DNA of 64,000 nucleotides from the NCBI RefSeq assembly GCF_007992095.1, contig NZ_BJZP01000021.1:1-64000 (forward strand). The letters run 5' to 3'. This DNA is from Paenirhizobium naphthalenivorans (GTDB lineage: Bacteria > Pseudomonadota > Alphaproteobacteria > Rhizobiales > Rhizobiaceae). This document shows, piece after piece, positions 8,784-18,751 of this stretch. Positions within the stretch are counted from its first letter, which is position 1. Each line of letters opens with the position of its first letter. The notes below the pieces were generated by a model that was not told where the DNA came from, did not search any database, and worked only from the letters and a program-made list of their open reading frames with translations. The position numbers and the translations under genes were made by a program.

Positions 8784-10790
8784 TTACACGGCGGACGCCA
8801 GCCGCGGACGGCCGCTGGCAGTGGCGATGAAGCGTGCCTCGATCAGCTTGCGGCTGCCGTCGCTTTCCGGCGCATCGACCTCCTCGACGAGGACTGCGAC
8901 CGCATCGGTCGCGCCGTTCTGCCTCGCATGGGCAAGGGCGGCATCCATGGCCCGCGCGCGGGCCGCTGAAAAGGCTTCCTGTACCCGCACGAAGCGCATG
9001 CTCTCGCCGGCACCCGAGAGCATGAACAGGCCCTCTTCCGGCGCCGTGACGAAAGTAGTCACGGTGGCGCGAATGCGGCCGACGACCGCGCCGATCGCAT
9101 TGGCAACGTCGGCGTCACGGGGAACCTCGCAAGATGACGCCAACATGGCGCCGATCGCCGGATAGTAAGTCGAGGCCGAAGCGCCAAGACCGATCAGCGG
9201 CCGGTCGAGCGACAGGGAAAAATTGACGATACCGGCCTGCCGTCGCAGCGCCCGATCGATCAGCAGCGAGCGGGCCGGATCGATGTCGGCCAGGTCACTT
9301 TCCGCAAGCGAGGCCATGAGGACAATCTCGGCCGACTGGCGTGTCAGCCGGTCGACAATCCGTTGTGCAAGGTCAGCAGACGAAGCGGCGATTGGCTGGC
9401 CGGCACCGTCCTTGCGCCGCGCGGCAATGCGCAAGCCGAGTTCCGCCGCATGCCTGTTCCACTGCCCCTGCCGGTCGAGCACATGCATGGCGTCCGACGG
9501 CGTGAGGCCGCAGATGTGCACGAGTCCCCGTGCCACCAGACGGTCGATCATCGCCAGTTGCGGTGTCGAGGTCAGCAATTGATCGAGCGCCACGGGCTCC
9601 GGCCCAATGCGGGCGAAGAGAGCGGCTTCCTGCGACGACAAGCCGGTGGCCAGATGGTGCGGAACGCCGGTGCGCACAGCCAATCGCCCGTCCTGGCGAC
9701 CGGGATGCGCGGCCCGCACTTGCCGCTCCAACCTAGCTATCACGGCGTCGCCGTGGAGCATCGCCGCGAGGCTGAGCGGCACCAGCCGTCTCGGCCCAAG
9801 CTCGATGCGCACCTGCAGGCCGCGATCGTCGATCCTGACCTCGGAATCCCCACCCAGCCCATAGGTGCGCATGGCCACTGCCTCGACCATGGTGCGGTAT
9901 CCGCCGACCACGGCTCCCTCCGCATCGAGCCTCGGCAGACCTCCGTCGAGGATCGCCACGTCGGTGGTCGTGCCGCCGATGTCGGCGACCACCGCATTGG
10001 CAAGCCCCGTCAGGTGGCGCGCGCCGACGAGGCTTGCCGCCGGGCCGGACAGGATCGTTTCGATCGGCCGAAGCCGCGCTTCGGCAGCGGAGATGAGCGC
10101 ACCGTCACCGCGCACGACCATCAGCGGCGCCTCAATACCCCGGCTTGCGAGGAATGCCTCGCAAGCTCCGACCAGACGGTCGATCATCGACACCAGCCGG
10201 GCGTTCAAAAGCGTGGTTAGCGCCCGACGCGGGCCGCCGAGTCTGGATGACAACTCATGACTGCACGTCACTGGCAGGGCGCAATGATTGCGGATCAGAT
10301 CCCGGACCCGGATTTCATGGGCCGGATTGCGCACGGCGAAATAGCCGGCAATGGCGAAGGACGAGACGGTTTCACCCAGGTGCGGCAAGGCTTGCTCGAG
10401 CGCCGAGATCTCCAGCGGCGTCTCGTTGCCGTGCACGTCATGTCCGCCGGGCAGGAAGAGCACCGGGTCGGACCCGAGCGCATCGACAAGCCCGTCGCGT
10501 TTGAGGTCCTCCGGACCGAAACCGATCATCACCAGCCCGGCGCGACCGCCCTGCCCTTCGACCAGCGCATTGGTGGCGAGTGTGGTCGACAGCGAAACCA
10601 GGCCAATGGAACCCCTGTTGATGCCGGCGGCGGCGATCACCTTGTCGAGCACCTCGGCGATACCGATCGCGAGGTCATGGCGCGTCGTCAGCGCCTTGGC
10701 CTTGGCGAGGATGCCCTTCTCCTCGCTATAAAGCACGGCGTCGGTATAGGTGCCGCCGGTATCGATGCCCAACATATAATGGAGTGTCAC
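8784..10790 (-). CDS. Hydantoinase/oxoprolinase family protein (HyuA-like), standalone
   Basis: About 668 residues with the ASKHA-fold ATPase of the hydantoinase A / 5-oxoprolinase family. The N-terminal phosphate loop is GIDTGGTYTDAVLY, the second is VVADIGGTTTDVAIL, and MRTYGLGGDSEVRI is the family's third signature. I choose the GTG at 10790 (GAGG upstream, spacing about 7); a longer frame reaches 10877 without a clear SD. Family members hydrolyse hydantoins, 5-oxoproline or related cyclic amides with ATP, or carboxylate acetone or acetophenone, usually with a HyuB-type partner. No HyuB gene is next to it here, so its reaction is unknown. Confidence 0.82.
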   Translation of the reverse strand: MTLHYMLGIDTGGTYTDAVLYSEEKGILAKAKALTTRHDLAIGIAEVLDKVIAAAGINRGSIGLVSLSTTLATNALVEGQGGRAGLVMIGFGPEDLKRDGLVDALGSDPVLFLPGGHDVHGNETPLEISALEQALPHLGETVSSFAIAGYFAVRNPAHEIRVRDLIRNHCALPVTCSHELSSRLGGPRRALTTLLNARLVSMIDRLVGACEAFLASRGIEAPLMVVRGDGALISAAEARLRPIETILSGPAASLVGARHLTGLANAVVADIGGTTTDVAILDGGLPRLDAEGAVVGGYRTMVEAVAMRTYGLGGDSEVRIDDRGLQVRIELGPRRLVPLSLAAMLHGDAVIARLERQVRAAHPGRQDGRLAVRTGVPHHLATGLSSQEAALFARIGPEPVALDQLLTSTPQLAMIDRLVARGLVHICGLTPSDAMHVLDRQGQWNRHAAELGLRIAARRKDGAGQPIAASSADLAQRIVDRLTRQSAEIVLMASLAESDLADIDPARSLLIDRALRRQAGIVNFSLSLDRPLIGLGASASTYYPAIGAMLASSCEVPRDADVANAIGAVVGRIRATVTTFVTAPEEGLFMLSGAGESMRFVRVQEAFSAARARAMDAALAHARQNGATDAVAVLVEEVDAPESDGSRKLIEARFIATASGRPRLASAV

Positions 10791-10878
10791 GCGAACTGCC
10801 TCGGTCTGGTTCTGGGCGTTTTGCCGGATGCGATTATCGCACGGCAAAAGATTGTCGCACCAGCCGACAAGCGGCAAA

Positions 10879-12291
10879 TTATCGCCTGGCCGGACGCATC
10901 ATGACGCGCATCGGTAGACCACCCTGCGGCTGGGTTGTGAGCTTCTGCACCGGCCAGGGCCTTGTTTCCTCGGTCACGTCGAACCGATAGAGCCGCATCA
11001 AGACCGCAAGGGCGATCACAGCCTCCTGCAGAGCGAAGGTCGCACCTATGCAGACCCGTGGCCCTGCACCGAAGGGAAGATACTGAAAGCGGTCGATCCG
11101 GTCGCGATTCTCCGGCAGGAAACGGCTCGGATCAAAGACCCTGGGCTCGTCCCAGTAAAGTTCATGCCTGTGCAGTGTCCAAGGCATGATCAGGATCGTC
11201 GTGCCCTTGCGAATATCGAGGACAGTGCCGTCCGCGGCTTCAAAGCAGTCGTCAGCGACCGCTTGCCGATTGATCGACGGGGCCGGCGGATAGAGCCTCA
11301 GCGTCTCTTCGAAGGCAGCGCGAACCAGCGGCATGCGCTCCAGCCAGTCAACCGGATCGGCGCCGCTTTCCACGACCGCGTCAATCTCGGTTTCCACACG
11401 TTCGCGAATGTCCGGGCATTTGGCGAGGCAATAGAGGGCCCAGCTCAGCGCCCGGGCCGTCGTTTCATGGCCGGCACCGACGAAAGTCAGGATATTATCC
11501 TCGATCTCCGCGGAGGTGAGCCCCTTTGGCCCCTCGATTTCCAACAGCAAGGTCAGGAAATCCCGCGGTGCCGCCTGCGGATCCCGCGTCATCGCCGCCT
11601 TGCGCACCTCCATGGTGGTGCGCACCAGCGCGCGAAACTTGCGCAGCACGCGATAGCCGCCGATCCGCCTCAGCCGCGGCATCCACTGCGGCGCCGCCAA
11701 CAGATCGAGCGGATCGATCCGGCCCATGGTCTCAAGCAGCGCATCGACATCACCCGCGATGTCACCGCTATCGGTGGCGATCTCACCGGAAAACAGCGTC
11801 TCCGACAGGATGAGATAGGTAAGCTCGGTCATGTCGACCGCGATATCGCGCACCATGCCGACCGACGCCTCGGTCGCGTAGCGCTCGGCGAACTCCTCGC
11901 TCTTTTCCAGCATCTGACGTGCGAAGCCCTGGGCATGGCGCGGGGTGAACACTGGAGCCATCGCCTTGCGGGAGCGCTTCCACACACCGCCTTCGGCAGT
12001 TAACAGGCCATCCCGCAGAATAGGTCTCAGCACCAGTTGGCGAACCTCGTCCATCCGGTAGTTGCCGGTATTCTCCACCAGCACGCGCCGAATGAGATCA
12101 GGATCGTTGACGATCAGGGTGCTGCGGCCGAAGAACCGGGTCTCGATCCATGGCAGCGTATAGGATGGAACGCCCCAAAGCTCGAGCGGATTGCGCAGGA
12201 CCGTTCGGATGATGGCTAGCCTCGACAGCGGCACCGGACGAGGCTGCGGGGCCGGCGGTTCGAAACGGTCAGGACGATCGGCATTTGCCAT
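10879..12291 (-). CDS. Cytochrome P450
   Basis: A complete 470-residue soluble P450 with all signature elements: the I-helix oxygen-activation motif AGHETT, the K-helix ExxR in EETLRLYPPA, and the heme loop FGAGPRVCIG with Cys414 as thiolate ligand. There is no signal or membrane anchor; the N-terminus is proline-rich (RFEPPAPQPRPVPLS). The sequence style (class-II-like length, RKAMAPVFTPRH in the C helix) resembles fatty-acid-hydroxylase-type bacterial P450s, but the substrate cannot be assigned. Ferredoxin or reductase partners are not encoded nearby. It lies upstream of the hydantoinase-like gene on the same strand, with 88 bases between its stop and that gene's chosen start. Confidence 0.93.
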   Translation of the reverse strand: MANADRPDRFEPPAPQPRPVPLSRLAIIRTVLRNPLELWGVPSYTLPWIETRFFGRSTLIVNDPDLIRRVLVENTGNYRMDEVRQLVLRPILRDGLLTAEGGVWKRSRKAMAPVFTPRHAQGFARQMLEKSEEFAERYATEASVGMVRDIAVDMTELTYLILSETLFSGEIATDSGDIAGDVDALLETMGRIDPLDLLAAPQWMPRLRRIGGYRVLRKFRALVRTTMEVRKAAMTRDPQAAPRDFLTLLLEIEGPKGLTSAEIEDNILTFVGAGHETTARALSWALYCLAKCPDIRERVETEIDAVVESGADPVDWLERMPLVRAAFEETLRLYPPAPSINRQAVADDCFEAADGTVLDIRKGTTILIMPWTLHRHELYWDEPRVFDPSRFLPENRDRIDRFQYLPFGAGPRVCIGATFALQEAVIALAVLMRLYRFDVTEETRPWPVQKLTTQPQGGLPMRVMMRPARR

Positions 12292-12324
12292 GGTTCGTCT
12301 CCGCAGGCTGCCCCTGCCCTTCGG

Positions 12325-13278
12325 CTAGAAAAGGCGTTCAAGTTCTTTCAGTCGGTCATTGACCAGCCAGCCATAATAGTTTTCCTCAGGCCAGACCGGC
12401 GAACTTGAAGCCGCGTTCTTGGCCGCAAGGATCCGCGCCCGCTGCAGGGAATTACCGACATTGAACAGTGTCGCTGTCACGCCCGGGTTTCTTGAGATGT
12501 CCATCCCGGCCACCGAGCGATAGTCGTCGATCGCCTTGCGCAGCACGCCAGCCATGAAAGCGAGCGAAAGATCCGGATCCATGATCGCCTTGTAGACGCC
12601 TGCCGCATCGTTCTCGTCGAGCTTAGCTACTCCCGACGTCTTTGAAACCAGGTCGGACAGCATGAGTGCAGTCAGCGGATTGATCTGGCCGAGCCCGAAG
12701 GTCTGGCCGGCGTAAAAGGGCTGGAAAAACACCGCACTGAAACGGTTGTTCGGATAGGACTTGCCGCCAACGGTACGGCCCCGAAAGGTCTTCTCCCAAA
12801 CATCTTCGCGGCACGACCAGAGATGATAGGAATCCGTCTCGTCCGCGCAGGCGCCGAATTCCGGTCGGGCCACGAAATCAGCAATACTCTCTTCATCGTA
12901 GGCAAAGCGGAAGCTGTTGCCGGCATAGGAGGCCGCCTTCACATAATAGCTCTGCAGGGTATCATAGACGTCAACGTTGAAGGTATGCTCGCCGACAATC
13001 GCGCCCACCATATGGATCGGATCAATGCCATAGGCCGCTGCCGTCGCCTTGATCTTCGATCGCAGCCGATCGTCCGACGCGAGAAGATCGCGTACTTTCT
13101 CGTATTTCAGGTCAAAGGTGGTCTTGCCAGCTTGAGTGCGGCGCACCGAAGCACCTGGAATCGCCGGCTGCTCTGTGTGGCGGTTGCCTGCGGGCACGAC
13201 CCGGACGGAACCTGCGCTAGCGCCTGTCGGAGTAAGGACAAGCAGCACCAGGAAGATTGCCCGAGTAAAACGACCCAC
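12325..13278 (-). CDS. DUF1402 family exported protein
   Basis: A 317-residue protein of the alphaproteobacterial DUF1402 family. The N-terminus is a Sec signal peptide (MGRFTRAIFLVLLVL, likely cleaved after ASA at about residue 22), so it acts in the periplasm. The family core includes DPIHMVGAIVGEHTFN and FGLGQINPLTAL. The latter resembles the GxxQ(I/V)xP stretch of lytic-transglycosylase-like folds, so a peptidoglycan role is an inference only. The GTG start at 13278 is supported by a near-perfect SD, GGAGGTGA, at 13285-13292 (minus strand). A 33-base gap separates it from the P450. Confidence 0.8.
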   Translation of the reverse strand: MGRFTRAIFLVLLVLTPTGASAGSVRVVPAGNRHTEQPAIPGASVRRTQAGKTTFDLKYEKVRDLLASDDRLRSKIKATAAAYGIDPIHMVGAIVGEHTFNVDVYDTLQSYYVKAASYAGNSFRFAYDEESIADFVARPEFGACADETDSYHLWSCREDVWEKTFRGRTVGGKSYPNNRFSAVFFQPFYAGQTFGLGQINPLTALMLSDLVSKTSGVAKLDENDAAGVYKAIMDPDLSLAFMAGVLRKAIDDYRSVAGMDISRNPGVTATLFNVGNSLQRARILAAKNAASSSPVWPEENYYGWLVNDRLKELERLF

Positions 13279-13332
13279 GTACCTTCACCTCCAGTTCAAG
13301 ACCATCGACTTGCCTTTGCCAGCGGCGTCACC

Positions 13333-13360
13333 CTTATAGAAACAAGGCCGCGCTTGTCGA
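13333..13360 (-). promoter_or_regulatory. Candidate sigma-70-type promoter for the DUF1402 gene
   Basis: On the minus strand TCGACA (13355-13360) and TATAAG (13333-13338) are separated by 16 bases, a plausible -35/-10 pair 40 bases before the strong SD of the DUF1402 gene. It is identified by eye only. Confidence 0.35.
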
Positions 13361-13419
13361 CCTTGCTACGCCTCACATTTGCGACATTCCTTCGATGAAG
13401 GCGCTTTTCTACATCCGCC

Positions 13420-14727
13420 TTACAGAATGTAACGCGACAGGTCAGCGTCGGCAGCGATCTCCCCGACATGTTCACGCACATACTCCGAGTCAATCATCAC
13501 GGCAGACCCACCGCGATCAGGCGCGTTGAACGAAATATCGTCGAGCACGCGCTCCATGACGGTCTGAAGGCGCCGCGCGCCGATATTCTCGACCGAAGTA
13601 TTGAGTTTAACGGCGACATCGGCAAGCGCATCGATCGCATCCTCGGTGAAGTCGAGATTGAGTTCCTCGGTTGCCATCAACGCCTTGTACTGGCGGATCA
13701 GGCTCGCCTCGGTCTCGGTCAGGATGCGGCGGAAGTCCTCCTTGGTGAGCGGCTTCAGCTCGACTCGGATCGGCAGACGGCCCTGGAGTTCGGGCAACAG
13801 GTCCGATGGCTTCGATACATGGAAAGCGCCGGAGGCAATGAAGAGGATATGGTCAGTCTTCACCGGTCCGTATTTCGTCGATACCGTCGTGCCCTCCACC
13901 AGAGGCAGCAAATCACGCTGGACGCCCTCGCGCGACACACCGGCACCCACGCCGCCGTCGCGCGCGGCGATCTTGTCAATCTCATCGAGGAAGACAATAC
14001 CGTCGTTCTCGACCGAACGGACTGCCTCGCGCTGGATGACTTCATTGTCGATCAGCTTGTCGGATTCGTCGCGGATCAAATCGGCGTAGGAGGCTTTCAC
14101 AGTGGTGCGAACCTTCTTGGTGCGACCACCCATAGCCTTGCCGAACATCTCTGACAGATTGAGAATACCGACATTAGCGCCTGGCATTCCCGGGACCTCG
14201 AAGCCGGGCATCCCGTTGCCGCTGTCAGCAATCTCGATGTCGATTTCCTTGTCATCCATCAGGCCGTCGCGCAGCTTCTTGCGGAAGCTGTCTCGCGTTG
14301 CAGGAGAGGCAGTTGCTCCGACCAAAGCGTCAAGCACCCGCTCCTCGGCGCCAGCGTGAGCCTGGGCCTGCACCTCGGAACGCTTCTTTTCGCGAACCAA
14401 GCCGATGCCGATCTCGACAAGATCGCGGATGATCTGCTCGACGTCGCGGCCAACATAGCCGACTTCGGTGAACTTCGTCGCCTCGATCTTGATGAAGGGG
14501 GCGCCGGCAAGCTTGGCAAGGCGGCGCGAGATCTCGGTCTTGCCGACACCAGTCGGGCCGATCATCAGAATGTTCTTCGGCATCACTTCGTCGCGCAGGC
14601 TCTCGTCAAGCTGTTGACGGCGCCAGCGGTTGCGCAGAGCAATCGCTACGGCGCGCTTGGCGTCGTGCTGCCCGATGATAAAGCGGTCGAGTTCGGATAC
14701 GATCTCGCGGGGAGAAAAAGTCGTCAT
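13420..14727 (-). CDS. hslU: ATP-dependent protease ATPase subunit HslU (ClpY)
   Basis: A 435-residue AAA+ unfoldase of the HslUV (ClpYQ) protease. Walker A is [11 protein letters not shown], the pore loop is GYVGRD, and Walker B is [10 protein letters not shown]. The inserted I domain (about residues 110-240) separates the Walker motifs, and the C-terminus ends in DLSRYIL, the tail that docks into HslV. Length and domain order are standard. It follows hslV by 35 bases on the same strand, forming the usual hslVU operon, which in other bacteria is heat-shock controlled. I could not identify a convincing sigma-32 promoter by eye. Confidence 0.97.
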   Translation of the reverse strand: MTTFSPREIVSELDRFIIGQHDAKRAVAIALRNRWRRQQLDESLRDEVMPKNILMIGPTGVGKTEISRRLAKLAGAPFIKIEATKFTEVGYVGRDVEQIIRDLVEIGIGLVREKKRSEVQAQAHAGAEERVLDALVGATASPATRDSFRKKLRDGLMDDKEIDIEIADSGNGMPGFEVPGMPGANVGILNLSEMFGKAMGGRTKKVRTTVKASYADLIRDESDKLIDNEVIQREAVRSVENDGIVFLDEIDKIAARDGGVGAGVSREGVQRDLLPLVEGTTVSTKYGPVKTDHILFIASGAFHVSKPSDLLPELQGRLPIRVELKPLTKEDFRRILTETEASLIRQYKALMATEELNLDFTEDAIDALADVAVKLNTSVENIGARRLQTVMERVLDDISFNAPDRGGSAVMIDSEYVREHVGEIAADADLSRYIL

Positions 14728-14762
14728 GTCGCTTGTTCCAATCGATCGGAATTGAGTGAGGA

Positions 14763-15290
14763 TCAGCTTTCGCTGTCGAGCGTCTCGATCACAACGTTAC
14801 CGTTGGTATAGACGCAGATATCGGCGGCAATCGCCATGGCCTGGCGGGCGATCTCTTCTGCCGACTTGTCCGTGTCCATCAGGGCGCGGGCGGCGGCGAA
14901 AGCATAATTCCCGCCGGAGCCGATCGCGATGGCCCCATGCTCCGGCTCGAGCACATCGCCATTGCCGGTGATCGCCAGCGTGATGGACCTGTCAGCGACG
15001 AGCATCATCGCCTCCAGATTGCGCAGATACTTGTCGGTACGCCAGTCCTTGGCCAGTTCTACGGCAGCACGCATCAGCTGGCCGGGATATTGCTCGAGTT
15101 TCTTTTCCAGCCGCTCGAGCAACGTGAAGGCATCGGCCGTCGCTCCAGCAAAACCGATGATCACATCACCCTTGCCGATACGGCGCACCTTGCGGGCATT
15201 GCCCTTCATCACGGTCTGACCGAGGCTCACTTGGCCATCACCGGCCATGATGACCTTGCCGCCCTTGCGCACGGTAATAATCGTTGTCAT
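14763..15290 (-). CDS. hslV: ATP-dependent protease proteolytic subunit HslV (ClpQ)
   Basis: A 175-residue proteasome-like N-terminal-nucleophile peptidase. After removal of Met the mature protein begins [10 protein letters not shown], so Thr2 is the catalytic residue. Downstream are the family stretches [30 protein letters not shown] and [14 protein letters not shown]. Two HslV hexamers stack with HslU hexamers to degrade unfolded proteins. It is the promoter-proximal gene of the operon and is divergent from hisB; the 190-base region between them must hold both promoters. Confidence 0.97.
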   Translation of the reverse strand: MTTIITVRKGGKVIMAGDGQVSLGQTVMKGNARKVRRIGKGDVIIGFAGATADAFTLLERLEKKLEQYPGQLMRAAVELAKDWRTDKYLRNLEAMMLVADRSITLAITGNGDVLEPEHGAIAIGSGGNYAFAAARALMDTDKSAEEIARQAMAIAADICVYTNGNVVIETLDSES

Positions 15291-15480
15291 TGACGCTCCT
15301 GCTGCCCGTCCACCGGGTGTTGGATTGGATGCGCGAAACCGCGCTGTTTGTTCCTATGTAAGTTGGTCCCGCGCGAATGCAATCTCGTGACGCATTGCGA
15401 TATGGAGCCGCCTGCTTTTGCTGGATATTTGGCTGGTCGCCTGATAAGGAACCCCTGACCAAGGAATGGAGCAGACCCTG

Positions 15481-16089
15481 ATGGGCGAAACAGCAATGCG
15501 ACGCGTGGGAAGCATTTCCCGCAAGACCAACGAAACCTCCGTTTCGGTTTCCGTCAATCTCGATGGGACCGGCGTGGCGACGATTTCCACGGGCGTCGGC
15601 TTCTTCGACCATATGCTCGACCAGCTTGCCCGACATTCGCTGATCGACACGGAGATCGACGTCAAGGGCGACCTTCACATCGACGATCACCACACGGTCG
15701 AGGATACCGGCATCGCCATCGGCCAGGCGATTTCCAAGGCGCTCGGCGACCGGCGTGGCATCACCCGTTATGCCTCGATCGACCTCGCCATGGACGAAAC
15801 CATGACCAAGGCGGCGATCGACGTCTCCGGCCGGCCGTTCCTGGTGTGGAACGTCGCTTTCAGCGCCCCGAAGATCGGCACTTTCGACACCGAACTGGTG
15901 CGTGAGTTCTTCCAGGCCCTAGCGCAGAACGCTGGCATCACCTTGCATATTCTTAATCACTATGGTGCCAACAATCACCATATCGCCGAGACCTGCTTCA
16001 AGGCCGTGGCGCGGGCGTTGCGGACGGCACTCGAGATCGATCCACGCCAGGCAAGCCGCGTCCCGTCGACCAAGGGCACTCTCGTCTGA
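15481..16089 (+). CDS. hisB: Imidazoleglycerol-phosphate dehydratase
   Basis: A 202-residue monofunctional HisB, catalysing dehydration of imidazole-glycerol phosphate to imidazole-acetol phosphate in histidine synthesis. The Mn-binding duplicated motifs are present: [12 protein letters not shown] and [14 protein letters not shown] in the first half, [17 protein letters not shown] in the second. I prefer the ATG at 15481 (GGAG nine bases upstream); an in-frame ATG at 15466 has its purine tract too close. It heads the his cluster hisB-hisH-hisA-hisF-hisE-coaA. It lacks the phosphatase domain fused to HisB in enterobacteria, as usual for this group. Confidence 0.95.
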   Translation: MGETAMRRVGSISRKTNETSVSVSVNLDGTGVATISTGVGFFDHMLDQLARHSLIDTEIDVKGDLHIDDHHTVEDTGIAIGQAISKALGDRRGITRYASIDLAMDETMTKAAIDVSGRPFLVWNVAFSAPKIGTFDTELVREFFQALAQNAGITLHILNHYGANNHHIAETCFKAVARALRTALEIDPRQASRVPSTKGTLV

Positions 16090-16191
16090 AGTCGCCCGCC
16101 GGGAGACTGCGGCAGGCAGCTTGATCATCGCATTGCGGCGCGGCGGGGACCTCTCTCCATCGCATCGCTTTCAGGAAGAGGACGTTCCACG

Positions 16192-16842
16192 ATGCGCGTG
16201 GCGATCATCGATTATGGATCCGGAAATCTACGGTCAGCCACCAAGGCCTTCGAGCGGGCTGCACGCGAAAGCGGCATCGACGCGACCATCGAACTGACCG
16301 ACAAGGCCGAGCGCGTGGCAACGGCCGATCGCATCGTGCTGCCGGGCGTTGGCGCCTATGCCGATTGCCGTCGTGGCCTCGACGCGGTCGCCGGCATGCA
16401 TGAGGCCATCGTTGAGGCGGTGGAAAAGAAGGCTCGCCCCTTCTTCGGCATCTGCGTCGGCATGCAGCTTATGTCGACCCGAGGGTTGGAAAAGACCATC
16501 ACGCCCGGCTTCGGCTGGATCAAGGGCGACGTCGTCGAGATGACCCCGAGCGACCTATCGCTGAAGATCCCGCAGATCGGCTGGAACACGCTCGACCTGC
16601 ATCAGCCGCATCCTTTGTTCGATGGGATCAAGACAGGGCCGAATGGTCTGCACGCCTACTTCGTCCACTCCTATCATCTGGCTGCGGAAAATCCGGAAGA
16701 GGTGATCGCCACCACAGACTATGGCGGACCAATGACGGCTTTCGTCGGCCGCGCCAATATGGTCGGCGCCCAGTTTCATCCGGAAAAGAGCCAGGCACTC
16801 GGCCTCAAACTGATTGCCAACTTTCTTTCCTGGCAACCGTAA
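16192..16842 (+). CDS. hisH: Imidazole glycerol phosphate synthase, glutaminase subunit
   Basis: A 216-residue class I glutamine amidotransferase that supplies ammonia to HisF. The nucleophile cysteine is in [11 protein letters not shown] and the His-Glu pair is in QFHPEKS; the oxyanion strand is in [13 protein letters not shown]. Start ATG 16192 has a GAGG-type SD. The 102-base gap after hisB contains no gene that I can support. HisH forms a heterodimer with the product of hisF, two genes downstream. Confidence 0.96.
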   Translation: MRVAIIDYGSGNLRSATKAFERAARESGIDATIELTDKAERVATADRIVLPGVGAYADCRRGLDAVAGMHEAIVEAVEKKARPFFGICVGMQLMSTRGLEKTITPGFGWIKGDVVEMTPSDLSLKIPQIGWNTLDLHQPHPLFDGIKTGPNGLHAYFVHSYHLAAENPEEVIATTDYGGPMTAFVGRANMVGAQFHPEKSQALGLKLIANFLSWQP

Positions 16843-16868
16843 GTCTCCTCGCGTATCGGGCATTCCAC

Positions 16869-17603
16869 ATGATCCTCTTTCCCGCCATCGACCTCAAGGA
16901 CGGCCAGTGCGTACGGCTCAAGCTCGGCGACATGGACCAGGCAACCGTCTACAGCACCGATCCGGGCGCCCAGGCGAAAGCCTTCGAGGACCAAGGTTTC
17001 GAGTGGCTTCATGTCGTGGACCTCAACGGGGCCTTCGCGGGGACGAGCGTCAACGGGGCTGCCGTCGATGCGATCCTAAAAGCGACCAAGAACCCGGTTC
17101 AGCTCGGCGGCGGCATTCGCAGCCTCGAGCATATCGAGAACTGGCTCAATCGCGGCTTGTCCCGCGTCATCCTCGGCACCGTAGCCGTGCGCGATCCGGG
17201 TCTGGTAATTGAGGCCTGCAAGGCCTTTCCGGGCAAGGTTGCCGTTGGCATCGACGCCAAGGGCGGCAAAGTCGCCGTGGAAGGCTGGGCGGAAGCCTCC
17301 GAACTTGGTGTGATCGAGTTGGCGAAAAAATTCGAGGGAGCCGGTGTATCCGCAATCATCTATACCGATATTGATCGCGACGGCATCCTGACTGGCATCA
17401 ACTGGGAATCGACGCTGGCGCTGGCCGATGCCGTCTCCATCCCGGTGATCGCCTCGGGCGGACTTGCCTCGATGAACGATATTCGCCGGATGCTCGAGCC
17501 GGATGCGGCCAAGCTCGAGGGCGCGATTACCGGCCGTGCACTCTACGACGGCCGCATCGATCCGGCCGAGGCGCTGGCACTGATCCGCGCCGCACGCAGT
17601 TAA
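16869..17603 (+). CDS. hisA: ProFAR isomerase (phosphoribosylformimino-AICAR-P isomerase)
   Basis: A 244-residue (beta/alpha)8 barrel that isomerises ProFAR to PRFAR, the fourth step of histidine synthesis. The catalytic aspartates sit in [14 protein letters not shown] near the N-terminus and in IYTDIDRDG in the second half, and phosphate loops are at LGGGIRS and IASGGLAS. It is an internal duplication paralogue of HisF, which follows after 14 bases. Confidence 0.97.
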   Translation: MILFPAIDLKDGQCVRLKLGDMDQATVYSTDPGAQAKAFEDQGFEWLHVVDLNGAFAGTSVNGAAVDAILKATKNPVQLGGGIRSLEHIENWLNRGLSRVILGTVAVRDPGLVIEACKAFPGKVAVGIDAKGGKVAVEGWAEASELGVIELAKKFEGAGVSAIIYTDIDRDGILTGINWESTLALADAVSIPVIASGGLASMNDIRRMLEPDAAKLEGAITGRALYDGRIDPAEALALIRAARS

Positions 17604-17617
17604 ACAAGGATAGACCG

Positions 17618-18406
17618 ATGACGCTCAAAGCCCGTGTCATTCCCTGCCTGGACGTAAAGGACGGCCGCGTCGTCAAGGGCGTGAACTTCGTCGACCTGAT
17701 CGACGCCGGTGATCCCGTCGAGGCGGCAAAGGCCTATGACGCCGCCGGTGCCGACGAACTGTGCTTCCTCGATATCACGGCGTCTTCGGACAATCGCGAC
17801 ACGATCTTCGAGGTCGTTGCGCAAACCGCCGATCACTGTTTCATGCCGCTCACAGTCGGTGGCGGCGTTCGCACAATCGCCGATATCCGAAAGCTGCTGC
17901 TCTGCGGCGCCGACAAGGTGGCCATCAATTCGGCCGCTGTGAAAAATCCGGATTTCATCGCAGAGGCGGCGGACAAGTTCGGCGACCAGTGCATCGTTGT
18001 TTCGATCGATGCGAAGCAACGCCGAAAGCAGGAAGCGGGTGGCGACAACTTAAGCGCCTGGGAAATATATACGCACGGCGGCCGCACGCCGACCGGCATA
18101 GATGCCGTCGAGTTCGCATTGAAAATGGTGGAGCGCGGGGCAGGAGAATTGCTTGTCACATCGATGGACCGCGACGGAACAAAGATTGGGTACGATCTCG
18201 AATTGACGAGAACCATTGCCGACAGCGTGCGGGTCCCGGTCATCGCCTCCGGTGGCGTCGGCAACCTCGATGACCTGGTCGCCGGCATCAAAGATGGGCA
18301 CGCCACCGCCGTGCTCGCCGCCTCGATCTTCCACTTCGGCACCTATTCCATTGCCGAGGCCAAGCAATATATGGCGCAGCATGGCATAGCCATGCGGCTC
18401 GACTGA
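17618..18406 (+). CDS. hisF: Imidazole glycerol phosphate synthase, cyclase subunit
   Basis: A 262-residue (beta/alpha)8 barrel that uses ammonia from HisH to form imidazole-glycerol phosphate and AICAR. The catalytic aspartates are in [14 protein letters not shown] and VVSIDAKQR, and phosphate-binding loops are GGGVRTI and IASGGVGN. The length is slightly above the typical 253-258 residues because of a loop around [15 protein letters not shown]. It is translated 14 bases after hisA with its own SD. Confidence 0.97.
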   Translation: MTLKARVIPCLDVKDGRVVKGVNFVDLIDAGDPVEAAKAYDAAGADELCFLDITASSDNRDTIFEVVAQTADHCFMPLTVGGGVRTIADIRKLLLCGADKVAINSAAVKNPDFIAEAADKFGDQCIVVSIDAKQRRKQEAGGDNLSAWEIYTHGGRTPTGIDAVEFALKMVERGAGELLVTSMDRDGTKIGYDLELTRTIADSVRVPVIASGGVGNLDDLVAGIKDGHATAVLAASIFHFGTYSIAEAKQYMAQHGIAMRLD

Positions 18407-18427
18407 ACCACGCGAAAGGGATCTGTG

Positions 18428-18751
18428 ATGAGTGATTTCTCCCTGACCGACCTCGAGAAGATCGTTGCAAACCGCGCGCAGGCCAGTCCTAGCGAATCTT
18501 GGACGGCGAAACTCGTTGCTGGCGGACAGTCGAAGGCGGCAAAAAAACTGGGCGAAGAAGCTGTCGAGGCGGTGATTGCCGCGATCAAGGACGATCGGGA
18601 AAACCTCGTCTACGAGAGTGCCGACCTCATCTATCACCTGATGGTCGTATTGAAAATCGCCGACATCCCGCTACAAGCGGTGCTTGACGAGCTTCAACGG
18701 CGCACAGCCCAGACGGGCCTCAGCGAAAAGGCCAGCCGGCAGGATCCATGA
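18428..18751 (+). CDS. hisE: Phosphoribosyl-ATP pyrophosphatase
   Basis: A 107-residue all-alpha MazG-like enzyme that converts PR-ATP to PR-AMP, the second step of histidine synthesis. The metal-binding signature is in [13 protein letters not shown] and [12 protein letters not shown]. The ATG at 18428 is preferred to the adjoining GTG at 18425, because AGGG then lies seven bases upstream. Here it is separate from hisI, which is not in the window. The stop overlaps the start of coaA (ATGA), so the two are translationally coupled. Confidence 0.95.
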   Translation: MSDFSLTDLEKIVANRAQASPSESWTAKLVAGGQSKAAKKLGEEAVEAVIAAIKDDRENLVYESADLIYHLMVVLKIADIPLQAVLDELQRRTAQTGLSEKASRQDP

